Numbered from the stretch's first letter, positions 12,218 to 23,216 are shown. The stretch: 64,000 bases of DNA from Brassica napus (GCF_020379485.1 NC_063452.1:57619338-57683337); one strand, 5' to 3'. A program made the numbers and translations. Notes: a model not told the origin generated them from the letters alone.

Positions 12218-12657
12218 TCTATATATATAAAGTTGGTTTTTCTCTTCTTCTGACAAGTGGCATGGAGTTTTTGCGACACGTGTTATCCATGTTTTTTTTA
12301 CATTTTAGGTCATTTTTCTTTTAGATTATTGCAATTTGGCCAAATACTTTCCAATTGTGAACTATCTATTCCTTTTCGTACTAACTATTATTGTATGAAG
12401 TTTGATAATCTATTTTATTGTTTACTAAAATTCAAGATGAATAAAAAAATAAATAAAATAATAGAAATATATTTTTCATATTTATTTTATTCACGACTAA
12501 AAATAACATAATTTTTGGTTATTTTATTATCTTTACATGTCTTTTGAATACAATTAGTTATGTTACGACACATCTAAAATATATAATCCCAATTATGAAA
12601 AACAAATATGAATGTATGAAAATGTAAGAACGAGTACGTGCGCGGGTTAATATCTGG
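12218..12657 (+). mobile_element. Short non-autonomous Helitron
   Basis: A 440-bp element with the 5' end TCTATATATATAAAGTTGG, preceded by A. Its 3' end has a GC-rich word, GTGCGCGGG, shortly before TTAATATCTGG, followed by T. A TC start, a CTRR end (CTGG) and insertion between A and T are Helitron hallmarks. No coding capacity. Its last roughly 115 bp recur at 21612-21725, so the element's tail belongs to the segmental duplication. Confidence 0.75.
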
Positions 12658-12694
12658 TTATGCTTAACATTGGCCATAACAGTTTGTTTTAAAG

Positions 12695-13434
12695 TTAAGC
12701 GATCAAGTCGTAGTCATCCAATTTGTCATTGTACTGAAGAACCTTCAGGTGAACCAGCACTGTCGATAGCCTATGCCTGCACAATTAATAATGAGATCCC
12801 TGGTGCTCTCTCAAGTGAAGAAAGAAGAAATAAGCCTCTCTGCAGAAACCATTACCTACAGAAGGACGAAACTGGTAACCGATCAGTTAATGCCTAAGCT
12901 TTACGTAGTTGCCTAAGCTTTACGTAGTCGGTATAACTCCCATGTTGTATCTGCCATTTCAACATACACGGTCATAAGCATCACTTATCAATTACCAAAA
13001 CAAGCCTTCTCATTTTAGAGTAGAATCAATAGAATGGACTTTTTTTTTGCGACATAAAAGCATGGTTTCATATTTTAACTTATTAAAAACATTATACAAG
13101 GAGTCAAGGATGACATTCAACCTCTAAGAAATTTCAAAACTAACAATCCTAAGATCTATACCGAAGCTTATGAAGTGAAGATCGATTTAACAGCAGCGGA
13201 AAAAAGATAACTCTGTTGTTGAAAAGACCTAAGGAAACAAAAAAGTCATTGCTTGTAAGAAGCTGTACACACTGGTAAGTAAAACTCACAGTTTCTCGAG
13301 AAGCATATCAGTCATCTGAATCCGAAAAGGATCAGTTGGATCCATCTGTTGGGCCGTTGGCCACCTTCTCTTTTCCATTCCAAGAAATTTAATTTCTTCA
13401 GAGCCTTCTTCTCATGATACTTGAGCTTCCTCAT
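12695..13434 (-). pseudogene. IMP3: Decayed U3 snoRNP protein IMP3 gene, copy A
   Basis: Relic of the S4-domain protein IMP3, which guides U3 snoRNA in 18S rRNA processing; it is syntenic with AT5G15750. Three exon remnants are seen. Exon 1, 13434-13290, starts MRKLKYHEKK and has the FLEWKRE, DPTDPFRIQMTDMLL words, then a GTGAGT donor. Exon 2, about 12950-12817, has YNMGVIPT, then an in-frame TAA where a lysine codon is expected, then ERLISSF. Exon 3, 12776-12695, has LSTVLVHLK joined directly to KVLQYNDKLDDYDLIA and the stop. Exon 1 lacks the stretch between FLEWKRE and the DPTDPFR word. Exon 3 lacks the middle with the S4 RNA-binding part. A 20-bp direct repeat (gcctaagctttacgtagt) at 12890-12929 is special to this copy. 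Clearly non-functional. Confidence 0.85.
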
Positions 13435-13887
13435 TACTCACCAGAGTAGTATGTCTAAAAAATATCCCAAATTAGGATTTCTTCACCACAACTGTTAATC
13501 AATGTCGCGATCAAATCCAGACTAACTATCAATGAGTGGGATCACGAGTAAGGGAGGTGAGCAGAAAATCAAATAGTTTGCTAAAACCTTAAGATTAAAA
13601 TCATAAACACTAAAAAAAAAAAATCATAAACACTAAAAAAAAAAAAATCATAAACACTAATCGAGGAAGAAGAGGGAAGAAGAAGATGTCAGATTAATCA
13701 TATGGTCCTCGTTCGCTGGTTAAAATTTTAAGGCCTCTAAGGCCGCCCAACACACAAATGGGGTAAAAAATATATCCTACTAAATTGGGCGTTTTGTTCT
13801 GTTATTTTCTGGAGGTCCAAGCCCAGTAGCAGATGACATATTTAAATATTATTATGGGATTACATTAGGAAATGAATAAGTCGTTTA

Positions 13888-14183
13888 TGGGCATGATTAA
13901 CCCTGGTCTCTTAGCCGGAATTCTTACCTCATAATTTGACATTTTTTTGTTTTATTGTTTTATTGTTTTTGTTACACTTTTCGGCTAAGAGACGGCTCTT
14001 ATATCTCTTATTTAAGAGACAATTCTTAGCTTTTCTTAGATATTTAAGAAACGGTTCTTAGCTTTTCTTAGATATTTAAAAGACGGTTATTAGCTTTTCT
14101 TAGTTAAAATCTAAGAAAAATTAAGAACCGTCTCTTATCCGAATCTAAGAACCTCAGTTAAGAGACCGGGGTTAATCATGGTC
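13888..14183. mobile_element. PIF/Harbinger-like MITE, copy A
   Basis: About 296 bp with long imperfect TIRs: left GGGCATGATTAACCCTGGTC, right (reverse complement) GACCATGATTAACCCCGGTC. It is flanked by TTA trinucleotides (13885-13887, 14184-14186). Inside, a unit containing 'agcttttcttagatattta' repeats about three times, so the element can fold into a long hairpin. The same element is at 22920-23216, so it predates the duplication. Superfamily is inferred from the TTA target. Confidence 0.7.
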
Positions 14184-15026
14184 TTAACATATTTGATTGT
14201 TGTTGTAAAAATGAAAAATTCAATAAATTCACCATTACTGTAAAACAAAATAAGCAGACAGAAATCTAGTAATACACAACTTATTATATAGACTGTAGAC
14301 ATTGTATATAATGTAGTAAAATACTGAAAACTCAAATAATTGCAAAAATTAATCAAATCCATGCACACGTTGGGTTGGACATATACTACGCGCACGCATA
14401 GGCTTGAGAATGGAGACTCGTGAGCCACCGATACATTATTGCGCGAGTATGTTGATTATTGTCAATTCGCTCCTCAACTATCTTCGCATCTCTATTATCA
14501 AAAAGAGAAGTACCGATGAAAAATATCCCTCAGTTTTCAAAGTTATTTACACTATTATGCCACTGAGTAATTATGGAACTTACCTAATTTAATGCTTGTA
14601 TTTTTCAGTTAGATTAATGTATTGTCCTAAAATAAATAGTATCAACTAAATAATTGTTATCGAAATTATAGCTTTCCAAAAGACACTATTCACTTCTCTA
14701 CTAAATCAATATCGAAATCATTCATTCTTATCGTATGATCAAACCAAAAATATTATGACCCCAAATCCTATGTTATATGTGCAGTCTACATCTTTCTTTC
14801 GATTCACACATATACTACACATATACTTTTTAAAATTCAATGTTCAGTCACGCCACATAGAGCTAGGCCTCAATAAGTCCAATGGTATCACATGGATATA
14901 TTATTTTCCTGAATGTTATATATGCAGTCTACAACTCTTTTTTTTTTTTCATATAAGTCATAAAGATATTAATTACCTCTAAAACCTATATTTTATCATG
15001 TTTGTTGTACTTCCGATATTAGTTAG

Positions 15027-16616
15027 TGATGTTAGGAGTTTTCAAGGCTCCTAAGACAAATGTTGTAGTATAAATGATTGTCGAACCAGTTCTGAGAGAT
15101 ATGAAAGCACCGAGAATGCAAGTAATCACTTAATCTAAGTGCAACCAATGGTTTTTAAAAGGGTTTTTAAACTATAACTAACTAAAAGGAATAACTAAAT
15201 GATACTTTCTTAACTATGGGAAAAGAGAACTCATGGATATAGGGATTAGACCTCGGGTGATCAAGTTTCGAACTAAGGATGGCAAACGATCAATCAAACT
15301 ATCAACCTTAAGCTTAGACACAATCCTAAACAAACTCTATGTCTAGATGAATGTTCATTTACTAACACAATCCAAGCATCAAATGTCTTTGGTTGAATAA
15401 TATGAAAGTAATCATAACTAGCAAGTCCAATGGCTATCTTTGCACCTCTAACAACAAATGTCTTTGGCAAAGTATGCTAAAAACTAGGAAGAGTTGTCTC
15501 GGGCATTTCCTCGAACACCTTTCGGGTGAGAAATGCCTAAGGATCAACAACCGAGTGGCCAACTCAGAAGATGCATTAGGTTCACTCTGCTAGCAAGAAA
15601 ATATGAATGAACTACACTAAAACATCCTAGCTCTAACCTAATCACCCTTAATCTCCCTAACCCATGAATTCAAAAGGGGATTACTCACTAATCTCCATGA
15701 TTCCTCTTAAACCCATGTTGGATTAAGATTAATCATGTAGAGAAACAAAAAAAAAAATAGATATAAGAACACAAAATTTTAATAACAAAACTGATCAATT
15801 GATTCAAGAGATGACTTTCCAAAGGTTTTTGGTGGTTTTTCTTAAGAACAAAGATGATATGCCTCCTGGTGGCTTACAGAGTATTAAAACATAGGTTTAG
15901 AAAATAAAAACGTGCATCATGAAATGACCAAAAGGCCCTTGAGAAATCATAAGTTCGAGCAGAAATAAGACGCGGAGCGACCTCCGCTCGTCGCTCCGAG
16001 TAGTCGCTCCATGCTTCGGGAGCGACCTCATTGTGTCGCTGTGAGAGGTCGCTCCGGACTCGTTCTCGCATTTCCGAGTGATGAAAACGTGAGCGACCTC
16101 CGCTCGTCGCTCCGAGTAGTCGCTTCATGCTTCGGGAGCGACCTCGCTGTGTCGCTGCGAGAGGTCGCTGCGGATTCGTTCTCGCGTTTCCGAGTGATGA
16201 AAACGCGAGCGACCTCCGCTCGTCGCTCCGAGTAGTCGCTCCATGCTTCGGGAGCGACCTCGCTGTGTCGCTGCGAGAGGTCGCTCCGGATTCGTTCTCG
16301 CATCTCCGGGTGATCAAAACGCGAGTGACTCTTCCCTGTCGCTCTGGTAAGGTCGCTCTGATAGGGAGATCAGAGCGACTTGACGGTGTCGCTCCGAACT
16401 GGTCGCTCCGGTAAAGTGCTCGCCCAATGATCACTTTTAACACTTCTTTTGGACTCCAATTGCACCCAAATGTCTCCAAGAACTCCATGTGGTACTCCAA
16501 TATCTGATAAGGACTCATGTATGCAAAATGCAACCTAAACATGGCTAAATCCTAATCTATATGATCAAAATGCACATGGGTGAATGAATAAAACATTAGA
16601 AATATGCAAGATATCA
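15027..16616. mobile_element. Solo LTR with 5-bp target duplication
   Basis: A 1,590-bp sequence that begins TGATGTTAGGAG and ends AAGATATCA, bounded by the 5-bp direct repeat GTTAG (15022-15026 and 16617-16621). TG...CA ends with a 5-bp duplication are diagnostic of an LTR retroelement. No internal domain or second LTR is present, so it is a solo LTR left by recombination. It contains the GC-rich tandem repeat at 15975-16325. Ty3 or Ty1 origin cannot be told without coding sequence. Confidence 0.8.
15975..16325. repeat. GC-rich 116-117-bp tandem repeat
   Basis: Three near-identical units starting at about 15976, 16092 and 16209, plus a decayed fourth, each opening GAGCGACCTCCGCTCGTCGC. Within each unit the words GAGCGACC and GGTCGCTC alternate, so the array is rich in short inverted repeats. 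It is far more GC-rich than the surrounding DNA. Open frames across it on both strands simply follow the repeat and are not taken as genes. Confidence 0.9.
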
Positions 16617-16640
16617 GTTAGTTTTTATATCACAACATAA

Positions 16641-17258
16641 TCTATTCTATTAAAACTGAAGTAGAAAAAAATACTTGCATATTTTTAAGTGGTTTCTTAC
16701 CGATTAAGTGGTTTCTTACCGATTTTCATTCTCTTTTTAACTAATTTTAACTACTTCATTTATTGTTTTTACTAATTAATTCGACATCATTTATTACAAA
16801 TCATAAAACAATAATTACTTATTTTAAAGTATTTTACATATTATTTTCACTTTTTCACTCTTCTTAGCTACTTGGCTAATTGTATTAACTATAGTCTTTG
16901 AACATCATTTATCTTATGTGTTAAACCTAATAATTTTACAAGTTTGAATGAAATTGCTTCATTCGTGACAAAAATTCAAATCGGTTAACTATTTTTTTGT
17001 GTACATAATAAGTTAGACATGGACATCCAAGTCCATTCGAATATAAATCAATTTTATTTGGATATCGGGTTTTTGGATTTTAAAATTAAAATCCATTTGA
17101 GTATTATAAATTTTTGGACGGGGTTTGAGTCTCTTTCCGGGTCTGGGTAGGTTCGTAAGAAATTAAAATATCCAAATATCCTATGGATTTAAAAAAATCA
17201 TTAAAATTGTATAAAAGAAAAAAAAATCAAAATCAAAACTGCGCGGATCAAGCTCTAG
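16641..17258 (+). mobile_element. Second Helitron 5' end sharing one 3' end
   Basis: TCTATTCTATTAAAACTGAA, preceded by A at 16640, looks like an independent Helitron 5' terminus, and the span to CTAG|T at 17258 would be a 618-bp Helitron. But copy B shows the whole 14489-17258 unit was inserted together. A 17-bp word (gtggtttcttaccgatt) is repeated in tandem at about 16692-16725. Confidence 0.6.
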
Positions 17259-17505
17259 TTTTTAACATTAAAAAAACTATCTTCACATTTATTTTCGTTT
17301 CTTTACAATGCGTTTGTCTTATTTCGGGCAGAAAATAGAAGAGAAACGTCGATTTTTTTTGTTATTTTCTTAAATCTTAATACTTACGTTAGTTTTGAAT
17401 GTCGATAAGAAACTGTTAACACAATAACTTAGAAACCACACCTTTCTAGATTTTTCTCGGATGTCCATGTCCATAACATTACTTAAAGCACTTGAGCATT
17501 AAACT

Positions 17506-17682
17506 CATTGGCGAACCTACATTGCTCGTGAAGGTGGCAAGTGCCCCCACAAATTTTTTAAAGTTTGTTAAATATGTTTAAACTTTGATTATTTTTCTTT
17601 TAGTAAATAACATTTTTACTTATACTTTTTAAGTTTATGTAAGATTTGCCTCCACAAGAAAATAATTTTACATTCGCCACTG
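17506..17682. mobile_element. hAT-type MITE with 8-bp target duplication
   Basis: A 177-bp element in copy A only. It begins CATTGGCGAACCTACATTG and ends (reverse complement) CAGTGGCGAATGTAAAATT. It is flanked by the 8-bp direct repeat ATTAAACT (17498-17505, 17683-17690). CAGTGGCG-type ends with an 8-bp duplication are typical of the hAT superfamily. No ORF. Copy B lacks it, though copy B also has a small deletion next to the site. Confidence 0.85.
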
Positions 17683-17915
17683 ATTAAACTTGTGATATAC
17701 TACAAATTTTAGCTACATTTAAATATATGGAAGTCCGTATTAAATTTACCTATGAATATCAGACGTTTTTCTCTCTGTTTTCTTGTTAACTTCTGACATA
17801 AATTGATAATTACAGCAAATATTTATAGAAAAATGTTAAAGTCTGTATATTTCCCACTGGAAAATGTATTTCTTTTCTTAGCAAGATAAATAATGAAGTC
17901 CGTCAGCAATGTAAT

Positions 17916-19635
17916 GGGAAAACGGCTTATTCATGCCCGCACTATAAAGCCAGAGAAAATACATACCCAAACAATATTAACGTGCCAAAACATTTCTAAA
18001 CTAAATAAGAATTTGAATTGCAAACCTAAACTCATAATAAATAGCTAAAACATGCCTCGTAACTGACACATGTCAGTCTATTTTAAAATATATTGATTTT
18101 TTTTTTTTTAAATAGTATCTTTTAGTTTTTATCATTTTATTTGTTTGTAAAGTACCACAAATAATTAAAATCATCAAGTTGACCTTATTTATAATTTCAA
18201 AATTAGAAATAAATTTTAATATATGGTGATATATAAAATAGAAATATTTTTTATCAAATAAAATAGATTTAATAATATAAATATATTATTTTTATTTTTA
18301 TTTCATATTGTAATATTTGATATAAAAAAATTAAATAAATAGAAAACAACATAAAAACAGTATCATAATTTAAAGCCTGATTTAATCTCACTAGTTCTTA
18401 AAGTTTATAAAATATTTTTTATATTTTCTTAGGTTATTTTAGTTGTAAATCTTATTATGTGCTTGCGTGATATATATAATATAAATAAAATTAAAAATTT
18501 GTAATTTTTGTTTGTAGTTATCAAAACCAATGTTAATTACACTAGGCATAATGTGTACGCTTGACCCTAACCTAGCGCCGAATCAATTATTTTGTAATTA
18601 TACGAGAATTATTTGGGAAATAGTTTTGTAAATTTTTTGTGTATTATTAATATTACATACTAGTTTTGTGGCAAAATAAAAATAATGTAATATGGTCTAG
18701 TGGTTTTGTGCGATATTTGTTTTCTTGAGATGCTGCGTTCGAAACTATTTTTGGTTAACTAGCCATTCTTTTCTTTTTATTAAGGGTAATATTATTAAAG
18801 ATCTCTACTGTAAAATCAAATTTCTAAAGAGTATTTTTTGTTATGTTGATTAAAATTTGAATGACTATATTTGTAAAGAAAAGTTTATATAAATATAAAT
18901 TGAATGGTATTTCTTGTAAATATTACATATGAGTAAGATTATTTATAATTAATTCTCATGTTTTAATAAGGTAGATAACATACTTTGATAACTAAATTAA
19001 TTATTATATTGTACTCCCTCAGTTCCTAAAAGATCCATGTTATAGTTTTTTTCACACTTATTAAGAAAACATTTAAAATTGTATTTTCCAATACATTGTT
19101 TTTCTTAATTAACTATTCCCAATAACTTTTAACCAATGAGATTTTATTAAACACAATTGTATTTTTTGAAGAGTACAATTTTTCATTAATTAATGTATTG
19201 AAAATGTAAAAAATATATCTTTTTGAAACAATTTTTTTTTCTCTAAAAATGGATCTTTAAGGAACAGAAGGAGTATATGATAACTATCTAAATTTCTGAT
19301 AAATAATTAAATTTATTATTTAAATTTAATTAAAATCTGGTAAAAAATAAAATTGTACTTTTCAAATTAAAATTATAAATACGATAAATTTGATTATTTA
19401 AGTTATTTAAGGCATATTAACAAAAAATAGAATTATAGAGACTAAACTACAAATTAAAAAAAAATAGTCCAAATCATCATATAACTGGCTATAGGCATGT
19501 TTTAGCTATTTATTATGAGTTTAGGTATGCAATTCAAATTCTTATTTAGTTTAGGAATATTTTGGCACGTTAATATTGTTCTGGGTATGTATTTTTCCTG
19601 GCTTCATAGTGCGGGTATGAATAAGCCGTTTTCCC
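17916..19635. mobile_element. Non-autonomous Mutator-like element with long TIRs
   Basis: A 1,720-bp insertion in copy A, bounded by the 10-bp direct repeat GCAATGTAAT (17906-17915, 19636-19645); at least 9 bp is the usual MULE duplication. The TIRs are about 150 bp and start GGGAAAACGGCTTATTCATG. Copy B has an intact empty site at 23974-23983. The interior is AT-rich, has no transposase and holds a nested Stowaway MITE at 19014-19273. Confidence 0.88.
19014..19273. mobile_element. Stowaway-like MITE nested in the MULE
   Basis: A 260-bp element with ends CTCCCTCAGTTCCTAAAAGA and (reverse complement) CTCCTTCTGTTCCTTAAAGA, flanked by TA on both sides (19012-19013, 19274-19275). Confidence 0.8.
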
Positions 19636-19754
19636 GCAATGTAATGCCGGATGTCGGTGGAAATGTATATGGTCATTGGTCACAGAAAATAGCATATACT
19701 ATATTATATATTCATTTTCTTAATAAATTCGTGGATTCTAAAGCTTTCTAAAAC

Positions 19755-19875
19755 CACTAGCTTAGATATCGAAATCCTTCCATATGGACTTGTATTACAT
19801 TGATTGTTCTGTTCCGGCCTGATTTCCCAAGCCATTTGAGTAATAGAATAGCTGCATGAGAAAAAAAAAAAAAAA
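19755..19875 (+). mobile_element. Short poly(A) retro-insertion
   Basis: A 121-bp insertion in copy A that ends in about 16 A residues and is flanked by an 11-bp direct repeat, CTTTCTAAAAC (19744-19754, 19876-19886). Copy B has the site once, near 24083-24093. The structure is that of target-primed reverse transcription: a 5'-truncated LINE, a SINE fragment or a transcript piece. The body gives no recognisable protein. Confidence 0.75.
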
Positions 19876-20066
19876 CTTTCTAAAACATCGCATCTCATAA
19901 TGAGACTTCGACGTGAGCGACAAACTAAACTCATCAATAATACTATACCTTCTTAAACTAACATCCATACCACGACAAATACAAATATGGGTGTATTAAA
20001 ATCTGTACGTCACTTGTGAAAATATTAATCTTTTTGAGAAAATTGTGAAATATTAATGCTACACTT

Positions 20067-21355
20067 TTTTTTGAGAAAATTGCATTTTAAACACTAAAAG
20101 TGTTACTTTCTAGCATTTTAAACACTAGAGTTTTTTTACTAACACTTTAAACCTCCAAAGTGACATTTTTATCATAATAAACCTCCAAACACGTTTTCCT
20201 GTTCATAAACTACCGGTACTTTGCATTTTACAGGTCAAAATGATGAAGTGTCGGTTTCTTTTTAAAAAATAAAAAATAAATAAAATACAGAAAAATACAA
20301 AAAAGTAGAATGAAAATGGAAAAAAATTGTAAAAAATTCACAACAAAATTTAAAAAAAAATCTACAATTCAAAAAACATAAAAATTAAAATTAAAATTTC
20401 AAACTTAAAAATAAAATAAAATATTAAAATTCAAAAAATTCAAAAATAAAATATAAAATTAAAATGTCAAATTTAAAAAAGAAATTTTATAAATTATTTT
20501 TTACAAAAATTATAAAATAAGATCTAAAATTAAAACTTCAAACTTAAAAATTAAAATTGTAAAAAAAATTGTAAATATTTAACCAAAAAAATTATATTTA
20601 TTTTAAAATTTCATCCAATTAAAGTGACAGTCACTTATGATGATATCAAAACTTGCCGCCATCAAAAACAATATATCAAAACTTGCTGCCATCAAAAACT
20701 TTTTTTTTTGATAATCCGAATATCCAAACACCTTACATAGTCCGACTAGCGCTTAAGTACACTTCGCAGAAAGCATTTCGGGGAGCCACCAATTTCACCC
20801 CATGTTAATTGATGGTGACCACATGCAGGGCTAATAGTTCTCTCAGATAGATTATATTGAGTTTTGTCCCAAAAAAATTTCTAAGAAAGAAAATGGCCAA
20901 AAATGTTTCTTTAAAGATGCAAATGACTTTTATGCTTTAAATATATAAATACAAATAAATAAAGAAAAATTTCAAATTATTTTTTTTTTAATATTTTAGA
21001 TCTTATTTTAGAATTTTTAGAATTTTTAAATTTTCTTTTCGTTTTTAAATTTGACATTTTAATTTTAGATCTTATTTTTGAATTTTTTGAATTTTTAGTG
21101 TTTTTATTTATTTTTAAGTTTGAAATTTTAATTTTTATGTTTTTTGAATTTTTTTTTTGAATTTTGTTTTAAATTTTGTATAATTTTTTATATTTTTTTC
21201 TAATTTCATTCGAATTTTTCTGTATTTTACGTATTTTTTTTAAGAAAAAAAAAATCGATACGTCATTATTTTAACCCGTAAAATAAATAGTATTGGTCTC
21301 CTATGAATTGGAAAACGTCGTTGGAGGTTTATTATGATAAAAATGTCACTTTGAA
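20067..21355. mobile_element. Foldback element, copy A (right arm truncated)
   Basis: Long inverted-repeat element. The left arm (about 20076-20640) reads through 'gcattttaaacac' and 'ctttaaacctccaaagtgac', with a very A-rich middle. The right arm (about 20930-21355) is its T-rich inverse, ending '...tgataaaaatgtcactttga'. The outermost roughly 100 bp of the right arm, still present in copy B, is missing; the sequence changes abruptly at about 21355. The same element is complete at 24270-25581. Confidence 0.75.
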
Positions 21356-21725
21356 ATCAGTTAGACATGAAGATTGGCTATCCATTTAGGTACGGGCTGT
21401 TCTTTCCGGGTATCTTTTTTTTTTTAAATCAGGCGCCGCTTGAATATTATAAATTTATCTGTGGGTTTTGAGTTGGGTTTTCCTGGGTTTTGATGAGTTC
21501 GGTTTTCTAATGTATATGAACATAAAAAAAATCTAAATAACAAATGTATCTGAAACGGGTTGGGATATTTGTACCAAAAATAACTATATTGCCCGATTCG
21601 GTACAAGTTTTTTGAATACAATTAGTTATATTACGACATATCTAAAATATATAACCCTAATTATGAAAAATAAATATCCATGTATAAAAATGCAATAACC
21701 AATACATCCGCGGATCAATCTGTGG
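21356..21725 (+). mobile_element. Helitron tail remnant
   Basis: Begins with 'cagttagacatg' and has 'attataaatttatctgtgggttttgag', similar to the 3' half of the Helitron ending at 17258. It finishes CCGCGGATCAATCTGTGG before the host T. The 5' end is missing. It abuts the truncated foldback element and forms the border between copies A and B. Confidence 0.55.
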
Positions 21726-21772
21726 TTATACTTAACATTGGCCATAACAGTTTGTTTTAAAGTTAAGCGATC

Positions 21773-22488
21773 ATGTCGTAGTCATCCAATTTGTCATTGT
21801 ACTGAAGAACCTTCAGGTGAACCAGGACTGTCGATAGCCTGCGCCTGCACAATTAATAATGAGATCCCTGGTGCTCTCTCAAGTGAAGAAAGAAGAAATA
21901 AGCCTCTCTGCAGAAACCATTTACCTACAGAAGGACGAAACTGGTAACCGATCAGTTAATGCCTAAGCTTTTCCTAGTCGGTATAACTCCCAGGTTGTAT
22001 CTGCCATTTCAACATACACGATCATAAGCATCACTTATCAATTACCAAAACAAGTCTTCTCATTTCAGAGTAGAATCAATAGAATGGACTTTTTTTTGAG
22101 ACATAAAAGCATGGTTCCATATTTTAACTTATTAAAAACATTATACAAGGAGTCAAGGATGACATTCAACCTCTAAGAAATTTCAAAACTAACAATCCTA
22201 AGATCTATACCGAAGCTTATGAAGTGAAGATCGATGTAACAGCAGCGGAAAAAGGATAACTCTCTTGTTGAAAAGACCTAAGGAAACAAAAGAGCCATTG
22301 CTTGTAAGAAGCTGTACACACTGGTAAGTAAAACTCAAGAGTTTATCGAGAAGCATATCAGTCATCTGAATCCGAAAAGGATCAGTTGGATCCATCTGTT
22401 GGGCCGTTGGCCATGCACCTTCTCTTTTCCATTCCAAGAAATTTAATTTCTTCAGAACCTTCTTCTCATGATACTTGAGCTTCCTCAT
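21773..22488 (-). pseudogene. IMP3: Decayed U3 snoRNP protein IMP3 gene, copy B
   Basis: Same relic as at 12695-13434, with some positions better preserved. Exon 1 starts at 22488 (MRKLKYHEKKVLKKLNFLEW) and shows PTDPFRIQMTDMLLDKL. Here the donor GTGAGT has become CTTGAG, while copy A keeps it. Exon 2 reads YNLGVIPTRKSLG with the lysine codon intact, then shifts frame by one base. Exon 3 has RRLSTVLVHLK fused to KVLQYNDKLDDYD and the stop at 21773-21775 (sequence tta on the plus strand). The large exon 1 and exon 3 deletions are shared, so the gene was already dead before it was duplicated. Confidence 0.85.
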
Positions 22489-22919
22489 TACTCACCAGAG
22501 TAGTATGTCTAAAAACTATCCCAAATTAGGATTTCTTCACCACAACTGTTAATCAATGTCGCGATCAAATCCAGACTAACTATCAATGAGTGGGATCACG
22601 AGCAAGGGAGGTGAGCAGAAAATCAAATAGTTTGCTAAAACCTTAAGACTAAAATCATAAACACTAAAAAAAAAAAAAATCATAAACACTAATCGAGGAA
22701 GAAGAGGGAAGAAGAAGATGTCAGATTAATCCTATGGTCCTCATTCGCTGGTTAAAATTTTAAGGCCTCTAAGGCCGCCCAACACACAAATGGGGTAAAA
22801 AATATATCCTACTAAATTGGGCGTTTTGTTCTGTTATTTTCTGGAGGTCCAAGCCCAGTAGCAGATGACATATTTAAATATTATTATGGGATTACATTAT
22901 GAAATGAATACGTCGTTTA

Positions 22920-23216
22920 TGGGCATGATTAACTCTGGTCTCTTATCCGGAATTCTTACTTCATGATTTGACAATTTTTTGTTTTATTGTTTTATTGTTT
23001 TTTTTTACACTTTTCGGCTAAGAGACGGCTCTTATATCTCTTATTTAAGAGACAATTCTTAGCTTTTCTTAGATATTTAAGAAACGGTTCTTAGCTTTTC
23101 TTAGATATTTAAAAGACGGTTATTAGCTTTTCTTAGTTAAAATCTAAGAAAAATTAAAAACCGTCTCTTATCCGAATCTAAGAACCTCAGCTAAGAGACT
23201 GGGGTTAATCATGGTC
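22920..23216. mobile_element. PIF/Harbinger-like MITE, copy B
   Basis: Nearly identical to 13888-14183 and at the matching place in copy B: same TIRs, same internal 'agcttttcttagatattta' units. Confidence 0.7.

Larger units (their letters stand above)
14489..17258 (+). mobile_element. 2.77-kb Helitron with a nested solo LTR
   Basis: Present only in copy A. The host sequence before it (ctatcttcgca) and after it (tttttaacattaaaaa) are contiguous in copy B at 23521/23522, so the inserted unit is 14489-17258 between A and T. It starts TCTCTATTATCAAAAAGAGA and ends with a CTGCGCGG word 10-20 nt before CTCTAG|T, the CTRR terminus. No gene for a Rep/helicase is present, so it is non-autonomous. A solo LTR (15027-16616) lies inside it, and a second Helitron-type 5' end begins at 16641. 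Confidence 0.85.
12541..21355 (+). repeat. Tandem segmental duplication, copy A
   Basis: The sequence from about 12541 is repeated in direct orientation from about 21612 (copy B) with only a few percent difference by eye. It includes a Helitron tail, the broken IMP3 gene, a MITE and a foldback element. Copy A is 8.8 kb because it carries extra insertions at 14489-17258, 17506-17682, 17916-19635 and 19755-19875. Without these it is about 4 kb, like copy B. Confidence 0.85.

Noticed and set aside
12673..12897. Plus-strand frame starting MAITVCFKVKRS, also at 21738
   Set aside because: It is antisense to the IMP3 relic, whose minus-strand exons explain the conservation.
15975..16325. CRISPR-like array
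   Set aside because: Units are contiguous tandem copies without unique spacers, in plant nuclear DNA.
15874..16542. Long open frames on both strands over the GC-rich repeat
   Set aside because: They follow the 116-bp tandem unit, give repetitive Arg/Ser-rich products and lie in a solo LTR.
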